Source: Rathayibacter iranicus NCPPB 2253 = VKM Ac-1602
GTDB taxonomy: Bacteria > Actinomycetota > Actinomycetes > Actinomycetales > Microbacteriaceae
Reading direction: 5' to 3'
Length of the DNA stretch: 64,000 nucleotides
NCBI RefSeq assembly: GCF_003149025.1
Contig: NZ_QGDV01000015.1
Span: 1-64,000, forward strand
Below, one piece after another: positions 36,262-44,770 of the stretch. A model generated the notes under the pieces. That model worked only from the letters and a program-made list of their open reading frames with translations, did not search any database and was not told the origin of the DNA. Made by a program: the position numbers and the translations under genes. Position 1 is the stretch's first letter. Each line of letters starts with the position of its first letter.

Positions 36262-37461
36262 TCACACTCGGCGGGCCGCCTCGTCCTCCAGGAACCGCGG
36301 GCGGGACGCGATGACTCCGCTGAGCAGCAGCACCGCAACGCTCGCAAACAGCAGCGCATAGGCACCTCCCCAGCCGCCCTGCGCCTCGTAGAGCACGCCG
36401 ATCAGCAGCGGACCGAGGCACGCGAGACCATAGCCAAGACCCTGCGTCGCTCCCGAAAGGGTCGAGGAGCCGGTGGTCGTCCGGGTCCGCGCGTTGACCA
36501 GCGTCAGCGTCATGGGGAAGGTGCTGACGCCGAGCCCGAGGCAGACCACCCACACCACGGCGCCGGCCAGCGGAGCCACGACGAGTCCCGCGTAGCCGAG
36601 AGCGAGTAGAGCGCAGCAGACCACCACGACGACGACCGGATTGCGCATCCCGAGCGTCAACGGCGGCACGATGAACGCTGCGGCCAGCCCAAACACCGAG
36701 AACAGCGCGAGTAGTGCGCCGCCCTGCGCCGGATCCGCGCCCGCGTCGACCAGGATCGTCGGCAGCCAGGTGATGATCGCGTAGGTGTTGAGCGCCGTCA
36801 TCCCCAGCATCAGCACCATCGCCCAGAGCAGTGACGTCCGCCAGGCCCCCACGACGCGCCCACCGACCGCCGCGGGTGCCGCCGCGCCTCGTCCGCGGGC
36901 CGCGAGGGCCGCCCAGAGCAGGCAGGCGACGGCCGTGAGCACAGCCCAGGCCCCGATCGCCCAGCGCCAACCCGCCACCGAGGCGAGCGGCACGGCGACC
37001 AGTGGAGCGACGAACTGGCCGACCTGCAGCAGTGCAAGGTAGAGGGAGCTGACCGTCTTGATGCGTTCGGCGAAATAGCGCTTCACGATCGGCACAATGA
37101 GCACGTTCGACGTCCCGACTCCTGCGAAGGCGACCACGGTCGAGAGCACCAGCGCAATCGGGCTCGGGCTGAGCGCGCGCAGGGCGATGCCGAGGGTGGT
37201 GACCAGCGTCGCAGCGGCGAGGGTGCGCTCGAGTCCGAACCGGCGAGAGGCGGTCGCGGCGACGAAACCGAAGACGGCGAAGGAGGCGGTGACGATCGTG
37301 CCGAGCGCGCCGTAGAGGGAGGGGCCGAAGCCGAGGTCAGCGCCGATCGTGTCGAGCAGCGGACTGAAGCCGGTGACGGCGGTGCGGAGGTTGAGCGCCG
37401 TGATCGCGATGGCAGCAAGGGCGAGCAGTGCGGTAGCGCGGGGCGTCGGCGCAGCAGTCAT
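36262..37461 (-). CDS. MFS transporter, CynX/NimT type
   Basis: A 399-residue membrane protein with 12 helices. ALNLRTAVTGFSPLLDTIGA at the first helix is the hallmark of the cyanate/2-nitroimidazole (CynX/NimT) group. The ATG at 37461 begins it; the frame is open far upstream without similarity. It is divergent from a GntR regulator with only 27 bp between starts, so the regulator very likely controls it. The substrate is unknown. Confidence 0.87.
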   Translation of the reverse strand: MTAAPTPRATALLALAAIAITALNLRTAVTGFSPLLDTIGADLGFGPSLYGALGTIVTASFAVFGFVAATASRRFGLERTLAAATLVTTLGIALRALSPSPIALVLSTVVAFAGVGTSNVLIVPIVKRYFAERIKTVSSLYLALLQVGQFVAPLVAVPLASVAGWRWAIGAWAVLTAVACLLWAALAARGRGAAAPAAVGGRVVGAWRTSLLWAMVLMLGMTALNTYAIITWLPTILVDAGADPAQGGALLALFSVFGLAAAFIVPPLTLGMRNPVVVVVVCCALLALGYAGLVVAPLAGAVVWVVCLGLGVSTFPMTLTLVNARTRTTTGSSTLSGATQGLGYGLACLGPLLIGVLYEAQGGWGGAYALLFASVAVLLLSGVIASRPRFLEDEAARRV

Positions 37462-37476
37462 GGGGGCCTCGAGAGG

Positions 37477-37482
37477 TAGGAT
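37477..37482 (+). promoter_or_regulatory. -10 hexamer of the GntR gene (leaderless)
   Basis: TAGGAT, close to consensus, ends six bases before the ATG at 37489 in a 27-bp divergent spacer. Confidence 0.6.
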
Positions 37483-37488
37483 GATGGG

Positions 37489-38193
37489 ATGAATCTTGGC
37501 GAGTCTAGCCCCACCGTGCCCTTTCAGCGCGAGAGCGTGATCGACCACGTCACCGCGCTGTTCCACGAGGAGATCCGCTCGGGCCGCTGGGCCGTGGGCG
37601 CTCGAATCCCGGTAGAAGCCGAACTCGTACGCTGGACGGGCGCCGGCCGCAACTCCGTCCGCGAGGCAGTGCAGACCCTTGTTCAGTCGGGACTCGTGCG
37701 CCGGGAACAGGGGCGCGGAACCTTCGTCACGGCGCGATCCCAGCTCGCCGAATCGCTGCGCCGGCGTATCCCGAGCGCGCAGCGGAGCGAAGGGCTGGAG
37801 CTGCGCTTCGCGATCGACGGAGCGACGGCAGCGCTGGCCGCCGAGCGCCGTAGCGCCGACGACGTCGCCTCCCTCCGCGAGCTGCTGGAGCGACGAGCCC
37901 GCTCGTGGGCCGGCGATGACCGAGCCGAGCGGATCGCGGCAGACACCGCCCTGCACCGTGCCGTGGTCGTCGCGACGCACAACGACCTTTTCGTCGAGCT
38001 CTACGACGGGCTCACCGGGATGTTCGAGTCGGTTCTGGAAGAGGATGTGGTCGGCACTGAGGATGTGCACGCGCGCCAGCACGCGGAGCTGGTCGACGCG
38101 ATCGCCGCGGGCGATGCCGACGCAGCGAAGCGGCGGATCGAGGAGTTGCTGGCACCACTGCTTGCGGCGGCCGCGTCGCACAGCGTCAGCTGA
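37489..38193 (+). CDS. GntR-family (FadR/FCD) transcriptional regulator
   Basis: A 234-residue regulator. The winged helix spans about residues 15-80 (VIDHVTALFHEEIRSGRWAV, SVREAVQTLVQSGLV, GRGTFV). The all-helical FCD effector domain fills the rest, with candidate metal ligands D-H-H (DTALHRAVV, HAELVDAI). FCD domains bind small organic acids. It is divergent from the MFS gene at 27 bp, so it probably represses that transporter in response to its substrate. Confidence 0.9.
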   Translation: MNLGESSPTVPFQRESVIDHVTALFHEEIRSGRWAVGARIPVEAELVRWTGAGRNSVREAVQTLVQSGLVRREQGRGTFVTARSQLAESLRRRIPSAQRSEGLELRFAIDGATAALAAERRSADDVASLRELLERRARSWAGDDRAERIAADTALHRAVVVATHNDLFVELYDGLTGMFESVLEEDVVGTEDVHARQHAELVDAIAAGDADAAKRRIEELLAPLLAAAASHSVS

Positions 38194-38211
38194 CGTCGCG
38201 CCGCCGTCGCG

Positions 38212-38613
38212 TCAGCCCCGCGGACGGCGCGTCGACCAGAGCGCCCACGCCACCAGCACCGGCTGGAACGCCAGGCGGACGGCGCGCTTGCGATCGGTGT
38301 CGAGGCCGAAGGCGCTCGTGCGGGTCCGCCACTGCGAAATGTTGCCGGGGAAGATCGCGGTGAAGAAGGTTGCGGCCGCGGCTCCGACCAGCGGAGCACT
38401 GCGGCGCGCCAGAACCAGCGAGGTGCCCAGGCCGATCTCCACCACCCCCGAAGCGAGCACGACCGCGTCCTTGCCTAACGGCACCCACTCCGGCACCTGC
38501 GCCTGGAACTCCTGCCGCTTGCGCGTGAGGTGGCTGACTCCCGCGACAACGAGAGCGGAGCCGAGCAGCACCTTGGCGCCGGTGCGGAGGAGGGACGGTG
38601 AGGAGGTTCGCAT
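38212..38613 (-). CDS. DoxX-like membrane protein
   Basis: A 133-residue protein with four hydrophobic helices (KVLLGSALVVAGVSHL, DAVVLASGVVEIGLGTSLVL, PLVGAAAATFFTAIFPGN, AFQPVLVAWALW). The GVSHL and FPGNISQWRTRT patterns are typical of the DoxX/DUF4267-like group. The role in redox balance is known for some relatives only. The ATG at 38613 has GGAA ahead; an ATG three codons upstream is possible. Confidence 0.72.
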   Translation of the reverse strand: MRTSSPSLLRTGAKVLLGSALVVAGVSHLTRKRQEFQAQVPEWVPLGKDAVVLASGVVEIGLGTSLVLARRSAPLVGAAAATFFTAIFPGNISQWRTRTSAFGLDTDRKRAVRLAFQPVLVAWALWSTRRPRG

Positions 38614-38700
38614 GATTTCCATCGTTCCCGATCGCGCGCGCTCGGAACGCCTCCTTGCGCCACAGCGCACGAACGTGCTCGGGGTGTCGGAGGCGGCACC

Positions 38701-38706
38701 TACGCT
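38701..38706 (+). promoter_or_regulatory. -10 hexamer (leaderless gene at 38713)
   Basis: TACGCT ends six bases before the GTG at 38713. Confidence 0.5.
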
Positions 38707-38712
38707 GGTCGG

Positions 38713-39198
38713 GTGACTGACCACATCCTCGTCCTCACCACCGGTGGCACCGTCGACAAGCAGTACTCGCTCGCGGGCGAGCTCGAGATCGGCGCCCCGA
38801 TGGTGCCGCGCCTGCTCGCTCCCGTACTCAGCACCCTCGAGTTCCGCATCGAGTCGATCCTCGCGAAAGACAGCCTCGACCTCGATGACGACGACCGCGC
38901 GCTCATCCGCGAGCGGGTGCTCTCAGCCGAGGAGGACCGCATCGTCCTGACCCACGGCACTGACACGATGACCGCGACGGCCGAAGCCCTCGGGGCGGTC
39001 CGCGATCGCGTGGTCGTGCTGACCGGTGCCATGCAGCCCGCACGGATGCTCGAGAGCGACGCCGCATTCAACCTGGGCACCGCGGTGTCCGCCGTGCAGC
39101 TCCTGCCCCCGGGCGTGTATCTCGCGATGAGCGGACGCGTGTTGCCCGCCGGCTCCGTCGTGAAAGACCGGTCGATCGGCGTGTTCCTCCCCGCCTGA
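38713..39198 (+). CDS. short asparaginase-domain protein
   Basis: A 161-residue protein equal to the N-terminal half of L-asparaginase. Both threonine motifs are there: LVLTTGGTVDK at the start and VLTHGTDTMTATAE near residue 80. The second half of the usual ~320-residue enzyme is missing, and the protein ends cleanly after SVVKDRSIGVFLP. Similar short proteins are annotated in other bacteria, so this may be a genuine family and not a broken gene. Activity is uncertain. Confidence 0.78.
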   Translation: MTDHILVLTTGGTVDKQYSLAGELEIGAPMVPRLLAPVLSTLEFRIESILAKDSLDLDDDDRALIRERVLSAEEDRIVLTHGTDTMTATAEALGAVRDRVVVLTGAMQPARMLESDAAFNLGTAVSAVQLLPPGVYLAMSGRVLPAGSVVKDRSIGVFLPA

Positions 39199-39280
39199 GC
39201 GCCGGCGCCGTGCATGGCAGATGCCGCACCGCACGTTGGATCCGCGCATCGAGCGTGCGCGCGGGCAACGAGCGTGCGCG

Positions 39281-39682
39281 CTAGCCCTCCGCGAGTTCCG
39301 CTGTGCAGGCCGCACACAACCCGAACACGTCCACCACGTGGTGCGCATCCGAGAATCCGTTCTGCGCCGCGACCGAGTGTGCCCAGGTCTCGACCGCGTC
39401 GGCCGCGATCTCGACGGTCAGCCCGCAGTGCCGGCAGATCAGGTGATGGTGGTGGGTGCCCGGCGTGCAGGCTCGGTACAGGCTCTCTCCCTCGGGCGAC
39501 TGGAGCGAATCGGCCTCGCCCTCCACCGCGAGGTCGGACAGAGCCCGGTATACCGTCGCGAGACCGATCGGCGATCCGGAGGCGTGCAGCGCGCTGTGCA
39601 AGCCCTGCGCGCTCACGAAGTCCTCGCGGCGGGTCAGCGCATCCCGCACCGCCTCCCGCTGCCATGTGTTCCGCTTCACCAC
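39281..39682 (-). CDS. zur: Fur-family regulator, probable Zur
   Basis: A 133-residue Fur-type repressor. The winged helix (AVRDALTRREDFVSAQGLHS, then PIGLATVYRALSDL) is followed by the metal-binding half with HHHHLICRHCG and a second CxxC pair (GLCAAC) for structural zinc. GGAGGTGATCCT stands at perfect spacing before the GTG at 39682, which I prefer over an upstream ATG. It lies 34 bp after the zinc transporter permease, as the last gene of the uptake operon. A Zur-like box stands before that operon, so the loop is self-controlled. Confidence 0.88.
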   Translation of the reverse strand: MVKRNTWQREAVRDALTRREDFVSAQGLHSALHASGSPIGLATVYRALSDLAVEGEADSLQSPEGESLYRACTPGTHHHHLICRHCGLTVEIAADAVETWAHSVAAQNGFSDAHHVVDVFGLCAACTAELAEG

Positions 39683-39716
39683 AGGATCACCTCCACTCCG
39701 CACGACCCGGGCCACG

Positions 39717-40583
39717 CTACCGCCCCCTGCCGACGGCGAGCCGGGAGCGCCGGACGCCCTTTCTCCCCATGATCCGGCAGACCGCGTAGATCGCGAACGA
39801 GATCGTCGTCACGTAGGGGCTGATCGGGATGGACCCGCCGAGCGCAAGCAGGATGCCGCCGACCAGCGCACCGACCGCGAAGAGCACGCTCAGCAGCGGG
39901 ACGACGACGGGGGAGGCGGAGACGCGCAGCGCCGCGGCCGCCGGCGTCACCAGGATCGCCAGCACCAGCAGCGAGCCGACGATCTGCACCGAGACGGCGA
40001 CGGCCAGGCCGAGCAGGAGCATGAACGCGATCGAGAGCGCCCGGGTCGGGATGCCGCGCGCGGCCGCCACGTCGGCGTCGACGCTCGCGAAGGTGAGTGG
40101 CCGCCAGATCAGCGCGAGCCCGATCACCACGACCACCGAGATGGCGATCAGCCAGCCGAGCTGCGGATCGTCGACGGCCACGATCTGCCCGGTCAGCAAT
40201 CCGAACTTGTTCGCGCTGCGCCCCGGATACAGCGCCAGACAGAGGATGCCGAGACCGAGGCCGAAGGGCATCAGGACGGCGATGATCGAGTTGCGGTCGC
40301 GGGCGCGCGAGCCGAGCAGACCGATCAGGACGGCCGCGATCAGCGAGCCCACAATTGATCCCTGCACCACCCCGACGCCGAGCAGCAGACCCGCGGAGGC
40401 GCCCGCGAACGAGAGCTCGCTGATCCCGTGCACCGCGAACGCCATGTCCCGCGACATCACGAAGACCCCGATGAGCCCGCCGACGACTCCGAGCACCGCG
40501 CCCGCGATGACCGAGTTGATCAGGAGCGCGAGCAGTGCCCCGTAGTCCGAGAAGTCGAAGATCTGCGACCAGACGTCGGTCAC
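39717..40583 (-). CDS. znuB: zinc/manganese ABC transporter permease
   Basis: A 288-residue membrane protein with eight or nine helices of the ABC-3 family: MSRDMAFAVHGISELSFAGA near the start and SIAFMLLLGLAVAVSVQIVG, then LVLAILVTPAAAALRV. It forms the channel that carries the metal into the cell. The GTG at 40583 overlaps the ATPase stop by four bases (GTGA). Zinc is preferred over manganese because a Fur-family gene and a Zur-like box flank the operon. Confidence 0.92.
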   Translation of the reverse strand: MTDVWSQIFDFSDYGALLALLINSVIAGAVLGVVGGLIGVFVMSRDMAFAVHGISELSFAGASAGLLLGVGVVQGSIVGSLIAAVLIGLLGSRARDRNSIIAVLMPFGLGLGILCLALYPGRSANKFGLLTGQIVAVDDPQLGWLIAISVVVVIGLALIWRPLTFASVDADVAAARGIPTRALSIAFMLLLGLAVAVSVQIVGSLLVLAILVTPAAAALRVSASPVVVPLLSVLFAVGALVGGILLALGGSIPISPYVTTISFAIYAVCRIMGRKGVRRSRLAVGRGR

Positions 40584-41416
40584 GAGTGCGCCTCCTCGTG
40601 CACGTGCGAATGGTCGGGGGCGCCGACCACGATCACGCGCCCCCGCGCTCGGATCACATCGACCGGCGCGGCGTAGAGCTCGCTGAGGACCTCCGAGCGC
40701 AACACCTCGTCGGGCGTGCCGATCCGGAACCGGCCGCCGGCGAGGTAGAGCACCCGGTCGACCATGCCGAGCACCGGATTCACATCGTGCGTGACGAAGA
40801 GGACGCCGAGATTCCGCTCGTGGCGGTGCCGGTCGATCAGCTCGCTCACCGCCCGCTGGTGCGCGAGGTCGAGCGCGATCAGCGGCTCGTCGCAGAGCAG
40901 GAGCGCCGGGTTCCCCGCGAGGGCCTGGCCGACGCGGACCCGCTGCTGTTCGCCTCCGGAGAGGCTGCCGATGGGCGCGTCGGCGAAGGAGGTGGCGCCG
41001 ACGGCTTCGAGCAGAGCGTCGACGGCCGCGCGGCGTGAGCGCGAAGCCAGTGGCAGACCGAAGCGGTGGCCGTCGATCCCGAGCCCGAGCAGGTCGCGCG
41101 CACGCAGCGGAGTCCCCTCGTCGGCGAGCTTCTGCTGCGGGATGTAGCCGATGCGGCGGTTGCCGCGGTGCACCGGGGCACCGAGAACGTGCAGCTCCCC
41201 CGCACTGAGCGGCTGCTGGCCGAGCACGGCACGCAGAAGGCTGGTCTTGCCGGAACCGTTCGCGCCCAGCACCGCGACGAACTCCCCCGCCTGCACGTCG
41301 AGGTCGACGCCGCTCCACAGCTCGCGGTCGCCGAAGCGCAGACCGGCACCTCGCAGGCGCAGCACCACAGGGCCCGCCTCCGAGGAGACGGGCCGGATCG
41401 TGGAGTCAACGCTCAC
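40580..41416 (-). CDS. znuC: zinc/manganese ABC transporter ATPase
   Basis: A 278-residue ATPase that powers the metal permease. Walker A GANGSGKTSLL, signature LSGGEQQRVRVGQAL, Walker B ALLLCDEPLIALD and the switch His in FVTHDVNP are intact. The last residues (DHSHVHEEAHS) are His-rich, as in zinc-handling proteins. It overlaps both neighbours by four bases. Confidence 0.93.
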   Translation of the reverse strand: MSVDSTIRPVSSEAGPVVLRLRGAGLRFGDRELWSGVDLDVQAGEFVAVLGANGSGKTSLLRAVLGQQPLSAGELHVLGAPVHRGNRRIGYIPQQKLADEGTPLRARDLLGLGIDGHRFGLPLASRSRRAAVDALLEAVGATSFADAPIGSLSGGEQQRVRVGQALAGNPALLLCDEPLIALDLAHQRAVSELIDRHRHERNLGVLFVTHDVNPVLGMVDRVLYLAGGRFRIGTPDEVLRSEVLSELYAAPVDVIRARGRVIVVGAPDHSHVHEEAHS

Positions 41417-42351
41417 GGGGAGAGGGCTCCCTCGATCGCGTCGAGGTTGGCGGTCATCCAGCCGATGTAGTCCTCGCCGTCGGGGAGGGTCTCGGTGACT
41501 CCGACCGTCGGGATGCCGGCCGCCTTCGCGGACTCGAGCACTGCATCCGTCTGGGCGCCCTCGGTTTGCTCGTTGTAGATCAGTGCGGCGACCGTCCTGT
41601 CGCCGAAGAGGGCGAGCGTCTCCTGCAGCGTCGTGGCGGGGACGTCTGTACCCTCCTCGACCGCCTCGCTGAACGCCTCCGGAGTCGCGTTCATCAGGCC
41701 GAGCGCGTCGGTCAGAGCGAGCGGGACGGGCTCGGTGATGGCGATCGAGCGGCCCGCGAGCGTGCCCTTCAGGTCACCCTCCCGTGCGATCAGCGCGGCG
41801 AGCCTGCCGTCGAGAGTGGCGACGTTGGCGGAGTAGGTGGACGCGTTGTCGGGGTCGACAGCGGCAAGCTCGTCGCCGATTCGCGCGACGACCTGGCGGA
41901 CGACCGAGAGGTCATACCAGACGTGCTCGTTGAAATCAGCGTGCTCGTGCTCGCCGCCGTCGTGGTCGTGGTCATCCTCGAGCCCGGCGACGACGGTGGC
42001 CGTGACGACCGGGGCCGTGGACGACGCTGCGCTGAGCATCGTGTCGATGAAGGAGTCGTAGCCGCCGCCGTTCTCGACGATCAGCGCCCCGCCCGAGACC
42101 GCCAGCTGATCGCGCGCCGTGGCCTCGTACTCGTGCGGGTCCTTGTCCGGGCTGTCAATGATGCTCGTCACCTCGACCAGGTCGCCGCCGACGCTGCGGG
42201 CCAGGTCACCGTAGACGTTCGTCGAGGCGACGACCTTCACGGTGCCGCCGACAGTCGCCGCACCCGCGGCGCCTCCCGATCCGGAGCAGCCGCTCACCAT
42301 GAGCGCGATCCCCCCGAGGAGGGCGAGGAGAGCGGGAAAACGGTTCTTCAC
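41413..42351 (-). CDS. znuA: zinc-binding lipoprotein of the ABC transporter
   Basis: A 312-residue cluster A-I solute-binding protein. The signal peptide ends at lipobox VSGC, so it is tethered outside the membrane. The metal-chelating His-rich loop DDHDHDGGEHEHADFNEHVW is the zinc-type mark; the ligand regions DPHEYEAT, HVWYDL and ITEPVPLAL are visible. The GTG at 42351 starts the signal peptide. First gene of znuA-znuC-znuB-zur. Confidence 0.93.
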   Translation of the reverse strand: MKNRFPALLALLGGIALMVSGCSGSGGAAGAATVGGTVKVVASTNVYGDLARSVGGDLVEVTSIIDSPDKDPHEYEATARDQLAVSGGALIVENGGGYDSFIDTMLSAASSTAPVVTATVVAGLEDDHDHDGGEHEHADFNEHVWYDLSVVRQVVARIGDELAAVDPDNASTYSANVATLDGRLAALIAREGDLKGTLAGRSIAITEPVPLALTDALGLMNATPEAFSEAVEEGTDVPATTLQETLALFGDRTVAALIYNEQTEGAQTDAVLESAKAAGIPTVGVTETLPDGEDYIGWMTANLDAIEGALSP

Positions 42352-42416
42352 AATGAGTCCATAACAGTGAGTCCATCTGAGTCAGCTTCGGGGTAACTCG
42401 CCCACCGTACCCACTA

Positions 42417-42433
42417 TTGATAACGATTGTCAA
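42417..42433. promoter_or_regulatory. Zur-like box before znuA
   Basis: TTGATAACGATTGTCAA is a 17-bp imperfect dyad with half-sites TTGAnAA and TTnTCAA. It resembles actinobacterial Zur sites and lies 65 bp upstream of the znuA start. Confidence 0.65.
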
Positions 42434-42474
42434 AATCGCCCTCCCGCTCCCCTCCCGTCCCTCCCTCCCTCCTC

Positions 42475-42585
42475 CGCGAAATGTCGCGAGATACGCCCGG
42501 GCGGACGAAACGGCCCACCACGGAGGCACATCTCGACCGCGCCGCCACATCTCGACCGCGGGAGCACATCTCGCGACATTTCGCG
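42475..42585. repeat. palindromic intergenic repeat, family A copy 2
   Basis: CGCGAAATGTCGCGAGAT at 42475-42492 and its exact complement at 42568-42585 enclose 75 bp that hold three cacatctcg repeats. The same 18-mer occurs at 30067. Confidence 0.85.
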
Positions 42586-42626
42586 ACAGGACGGCGGTCG
42601 AAATCCTGCACACCCGCATCGACGGC

Positions 42627-43121
42627 TCACGTGCGGATCCGCCACACCGCAGGAGGCCGCTTTCGCGGTGGTGTGAGGGAGTCGACCGGCCCGTCCTCAT
42701 CGCAGATCTCGCAGCGGATCCACTCGCCCGCCTCGGCGACAGAGAGTTCGCCTCGGCGTAGGAGGCGGCTCCACTCGATCGCCCGCGTCGTCAGGCGGTC
42801 ATCGGCCGAGCCGGGCTCGTCGCCACCGATCGTGCGGAGAAGGACGTGCGTGACCGGGCCGCCGAGGAGGAGCGTAGCGCCCGCGACCCCGGCAAAGTGG
42901 CGGGCCTGGCCGCGGGTTCCGTCATCGTACCGAGGGCGAAAACCCCGCCCGCGGACCCGGTTGGCTCCACCTCGGGCGAGGTCCAGCACTCCAAGTGGGG
43001 CACGACGAATGCCCGCGGCCTCCCTCGCAAGGGCGGCGATAAGCGCTCGGGGCGAAGGAGCGGAGGCGGCAAGAGCCTCGGCGTGCTCGGCGAGTTCGGA
43101 GCAGGCGTCGGAGGAGGACAT
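42627..43121 (-). CDS. hypothetical protein
   Basis: A 164-residue protein beginning MSSSDACSELAEHAEALAAS. The middle has a hydrophobic Gly-rich stretch (HFAGVAGATLLLGGPVTHVL) and the C-terminus a Trp/Cys motif (EWIRCEICDEDGPVDSL). No family is recognised. The reading frame has normal codon use for the window and an ATG at 43121, so I think it is real, but it could be spurious. Downstream it is followed by the 111-bp repeat and the Zur box. Confidence 0.5.
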   Translation of the reverse strand: MSSSDACSELAEHAEALAASAPSPRALIAALAREAAGIRRAPLGVLDLARGGANRVRGRGFRPRYDDGTRGQARHFAGVAGATLLLGGPVTHVLLRTIGGDEPGSADDRLTTRAIEWSRLLRRGELSVAEAGEWIRCEICDEDGPVDSLTPPRKRPPAVWRIRT

Positions 43122-43396
43122 CCGCCCAGTCGAACACAGGCCGGCCGGGCGGGGGAGTCGGGAAGCATGACCTTGACAGCGGCGGAAAAGGGAGCGCTGA
43201 AGAACTCCGACCGGGTCACCTCAGCCTCCCCCCTAGACACGCTCGCCCGCAGGGCCGAGCTCACCGCCGAATCGCGTTCCAGCGATTCGCGGTAGCGGTA
43301 CGCACCCCGCTCTACAAACCGCTACCACCTCCCCCAGCCAACCGCGGAGCGGACGACGACGAAGGAGGAGTCCGCTCACTCCAACACAACCAACGC
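43122..43396. other. gene-free stretch
   Basis: 275 bp without a supported gene. It holds a short inverted repeat (CGAATCGC and GCGATTCG near 43270-43291) and a second short pair gcggtag/ctaccac, likely transcription-stop or promoter structure of the flanking minus-strand genes. Confidence 0.5.
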
Positions 43397-44728
43397 TCAA
43401 TCCAGCAGCAGCGCCGGCTCCTCCAGCACACTCGCGACGTCCGCCACGAAGCGGCTAACGACGTCGCCGTCGACAACGCGGTGGTCGAACGATCCGCCGA
43501 CCGTGGTGACGAAGCGGGGACGGACCTCGCCGTCGACGACCCACGGCTTCTGCTTGATCGTGCCGAGCGCGATGATCGCCACTTCACCAGGGTTGAGGAT
43601 CGGGGTGCCAGTGTCCATACCGAAGACGCCGATGTTGGTGATCGTGATGGTGCCGTTCTGCATGTCGGCGGCAGTGGTCTTGCCGTCGCGGGCGTCGAGG
43701 GTGAGTTTCTCGAGCGCCTGGGCAAGTTCGAGGAGGCTCATCGACTGGGCATCCTTGACGTTGGGCACGAGCAGGCCGCGCGGAGTGGCCGCGGCGATAC
43801 CGAGGTTCACGTAGTGGCGCACGATGATGTCGGTGTCGGTCCAGGCTGAGTTGACCGTCGGGTTGCGGCGAACGGCCCAAATGATGGCCTTGGCCATGAT
43901 GAGCAGCGGCGAAACCTTGACCCCGGCGAAGTCGGGCGAGTTCTTCAGGCGCTTGACGAACTCCATCGTGCGGGTCGCATCGACGTCGACGAAGACGCTG
44001 ACGTGCGGCGCGGTGAAGGCGCTGGTCGACATTGCGGCCGCGATCGCCTTGCGGACGCCGCGGACCGGAATGCGCTCCTCGCGGTCGTCGCCCCAGGCGG
44101 GGGTCTGGATGTTTCGGAAGACGCTGGCCTGGGAGGCGTGTCGGATGACGTCGTCGCGGGTGACCTCGCCGGCGAGGCCGGTGGCCTGCACCTCGAGGAG
44201 GTTCACGTCGAGATCCTTCGCAAGCTTACGGATCGGGGGCTTCGCGATGATGGGGAGCGCTGCGGCAGCGGGGACCGAGGTGGGACGGACCGGCGCATCC
44301 GGCCGAATCGGTGCCGAAGCCACAGTTCCAGGACGGCGACGGCGAGTGGCGACCTGTCCACCCGCGGCGCCGTAGCCCACGAGCGCTGCTCCCGAACCCT
44401 CGCCCGGCTCGGAGGTGGACGGAGCCGGCGGGGTGGTCGCCTGCGCGGGATGCGCGGGGATGGCCGGCACCTCGGAGCCGACGACTCCGGCTCCGGACTG
44501 GACGGAGATGATTGCGGTACCGACGTCGACTGTCTGGCCCTCGTTGACGAGCACGTCGACCACAGTGCCGCTGAACGGCGACGGCAGCTCGACCAGCGAC
44601 TTGGCGGTCTCGATCTCGACGAGGACCTGGTTGACAGCGACCTCGTCGCCGACCTTGACCTTCCAGGCCACGATCTCGGCCTCGGTGAGGCCCTCGCCCA
44701 CGTCGGGAAGGAGGAACTGTTCGGTCAT
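43397..44728 (-). CDS. bkdC: branched-chain 2-oxoacid dehydrogenase E2 (dihydrolipoamide acyltransferase)
   Basis: A 443-residue acyltransferase. One lipoyl domain (residues 1-80, Lys43 in [13 protein letters not shown]), an Ala/Pro linker, a peripheral-subunit-binding domain ([20 protein letters not shown]) and a catalytic domain with the active-site [10 protein letters not shown] near the C-terminus. It passes acyl groups from E1 to CoA. It follows the E1 beta gene by 42 bp. The E3 gene is absent, so the general lipoamide dehydrogenase must serve. Confidence 0.93.
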   Translation of the reverse strand: MTEQFLLPDVGEGLTEAEIVAWKVKVGDEVAVNQVLVEIETAKSLVELPSPFSGTVVDVLVNEGQTVDVGTAIISVQSGAGVVGSEVPAIPAHPAQATTPPAPSTSEPGEGSGAALVGYGAAGGQVATRRRRPGTVASAPIRPDAPVRPTSVPAAAALPIIAKPPIRKLAKDLDVNLLEVQATGLAGEVTRDDVIRHASQASVFRNIQTPAWGDDREERIPVRGVRKAIAAAMSTSAFTAPHVSVFVDVDATRTMEFVKRLKNSPDFAGVKVSPLLIMAKAIIWAVRRNPTVNSAWTDTDIIVRHYVNLGIAAATPRGLLVPNVKDAQSMSLLELAQALEKLTLDARDGKTTAADMQNGTITITNIGVFGMDTGTPILNPGEVAIIALGTIKQKPWVVDGEVRPRFVTTVGGSFDHRVVDGDVVSRFVADVASVLEEPALLLD

Positions 44729-44770
44729 CGGGAAAACTCCTGGTGGCTCGTGCGGGGAATGTCGCGCGCG

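Noticed and set aside
38713-39198. Asparaginase-like gene as a plain pseudogene
   Set aside because: It has a clear start signal, no internal stop and a clean end; similar short proteins are annotated elsewhere, so I left it as a gene with doubt.
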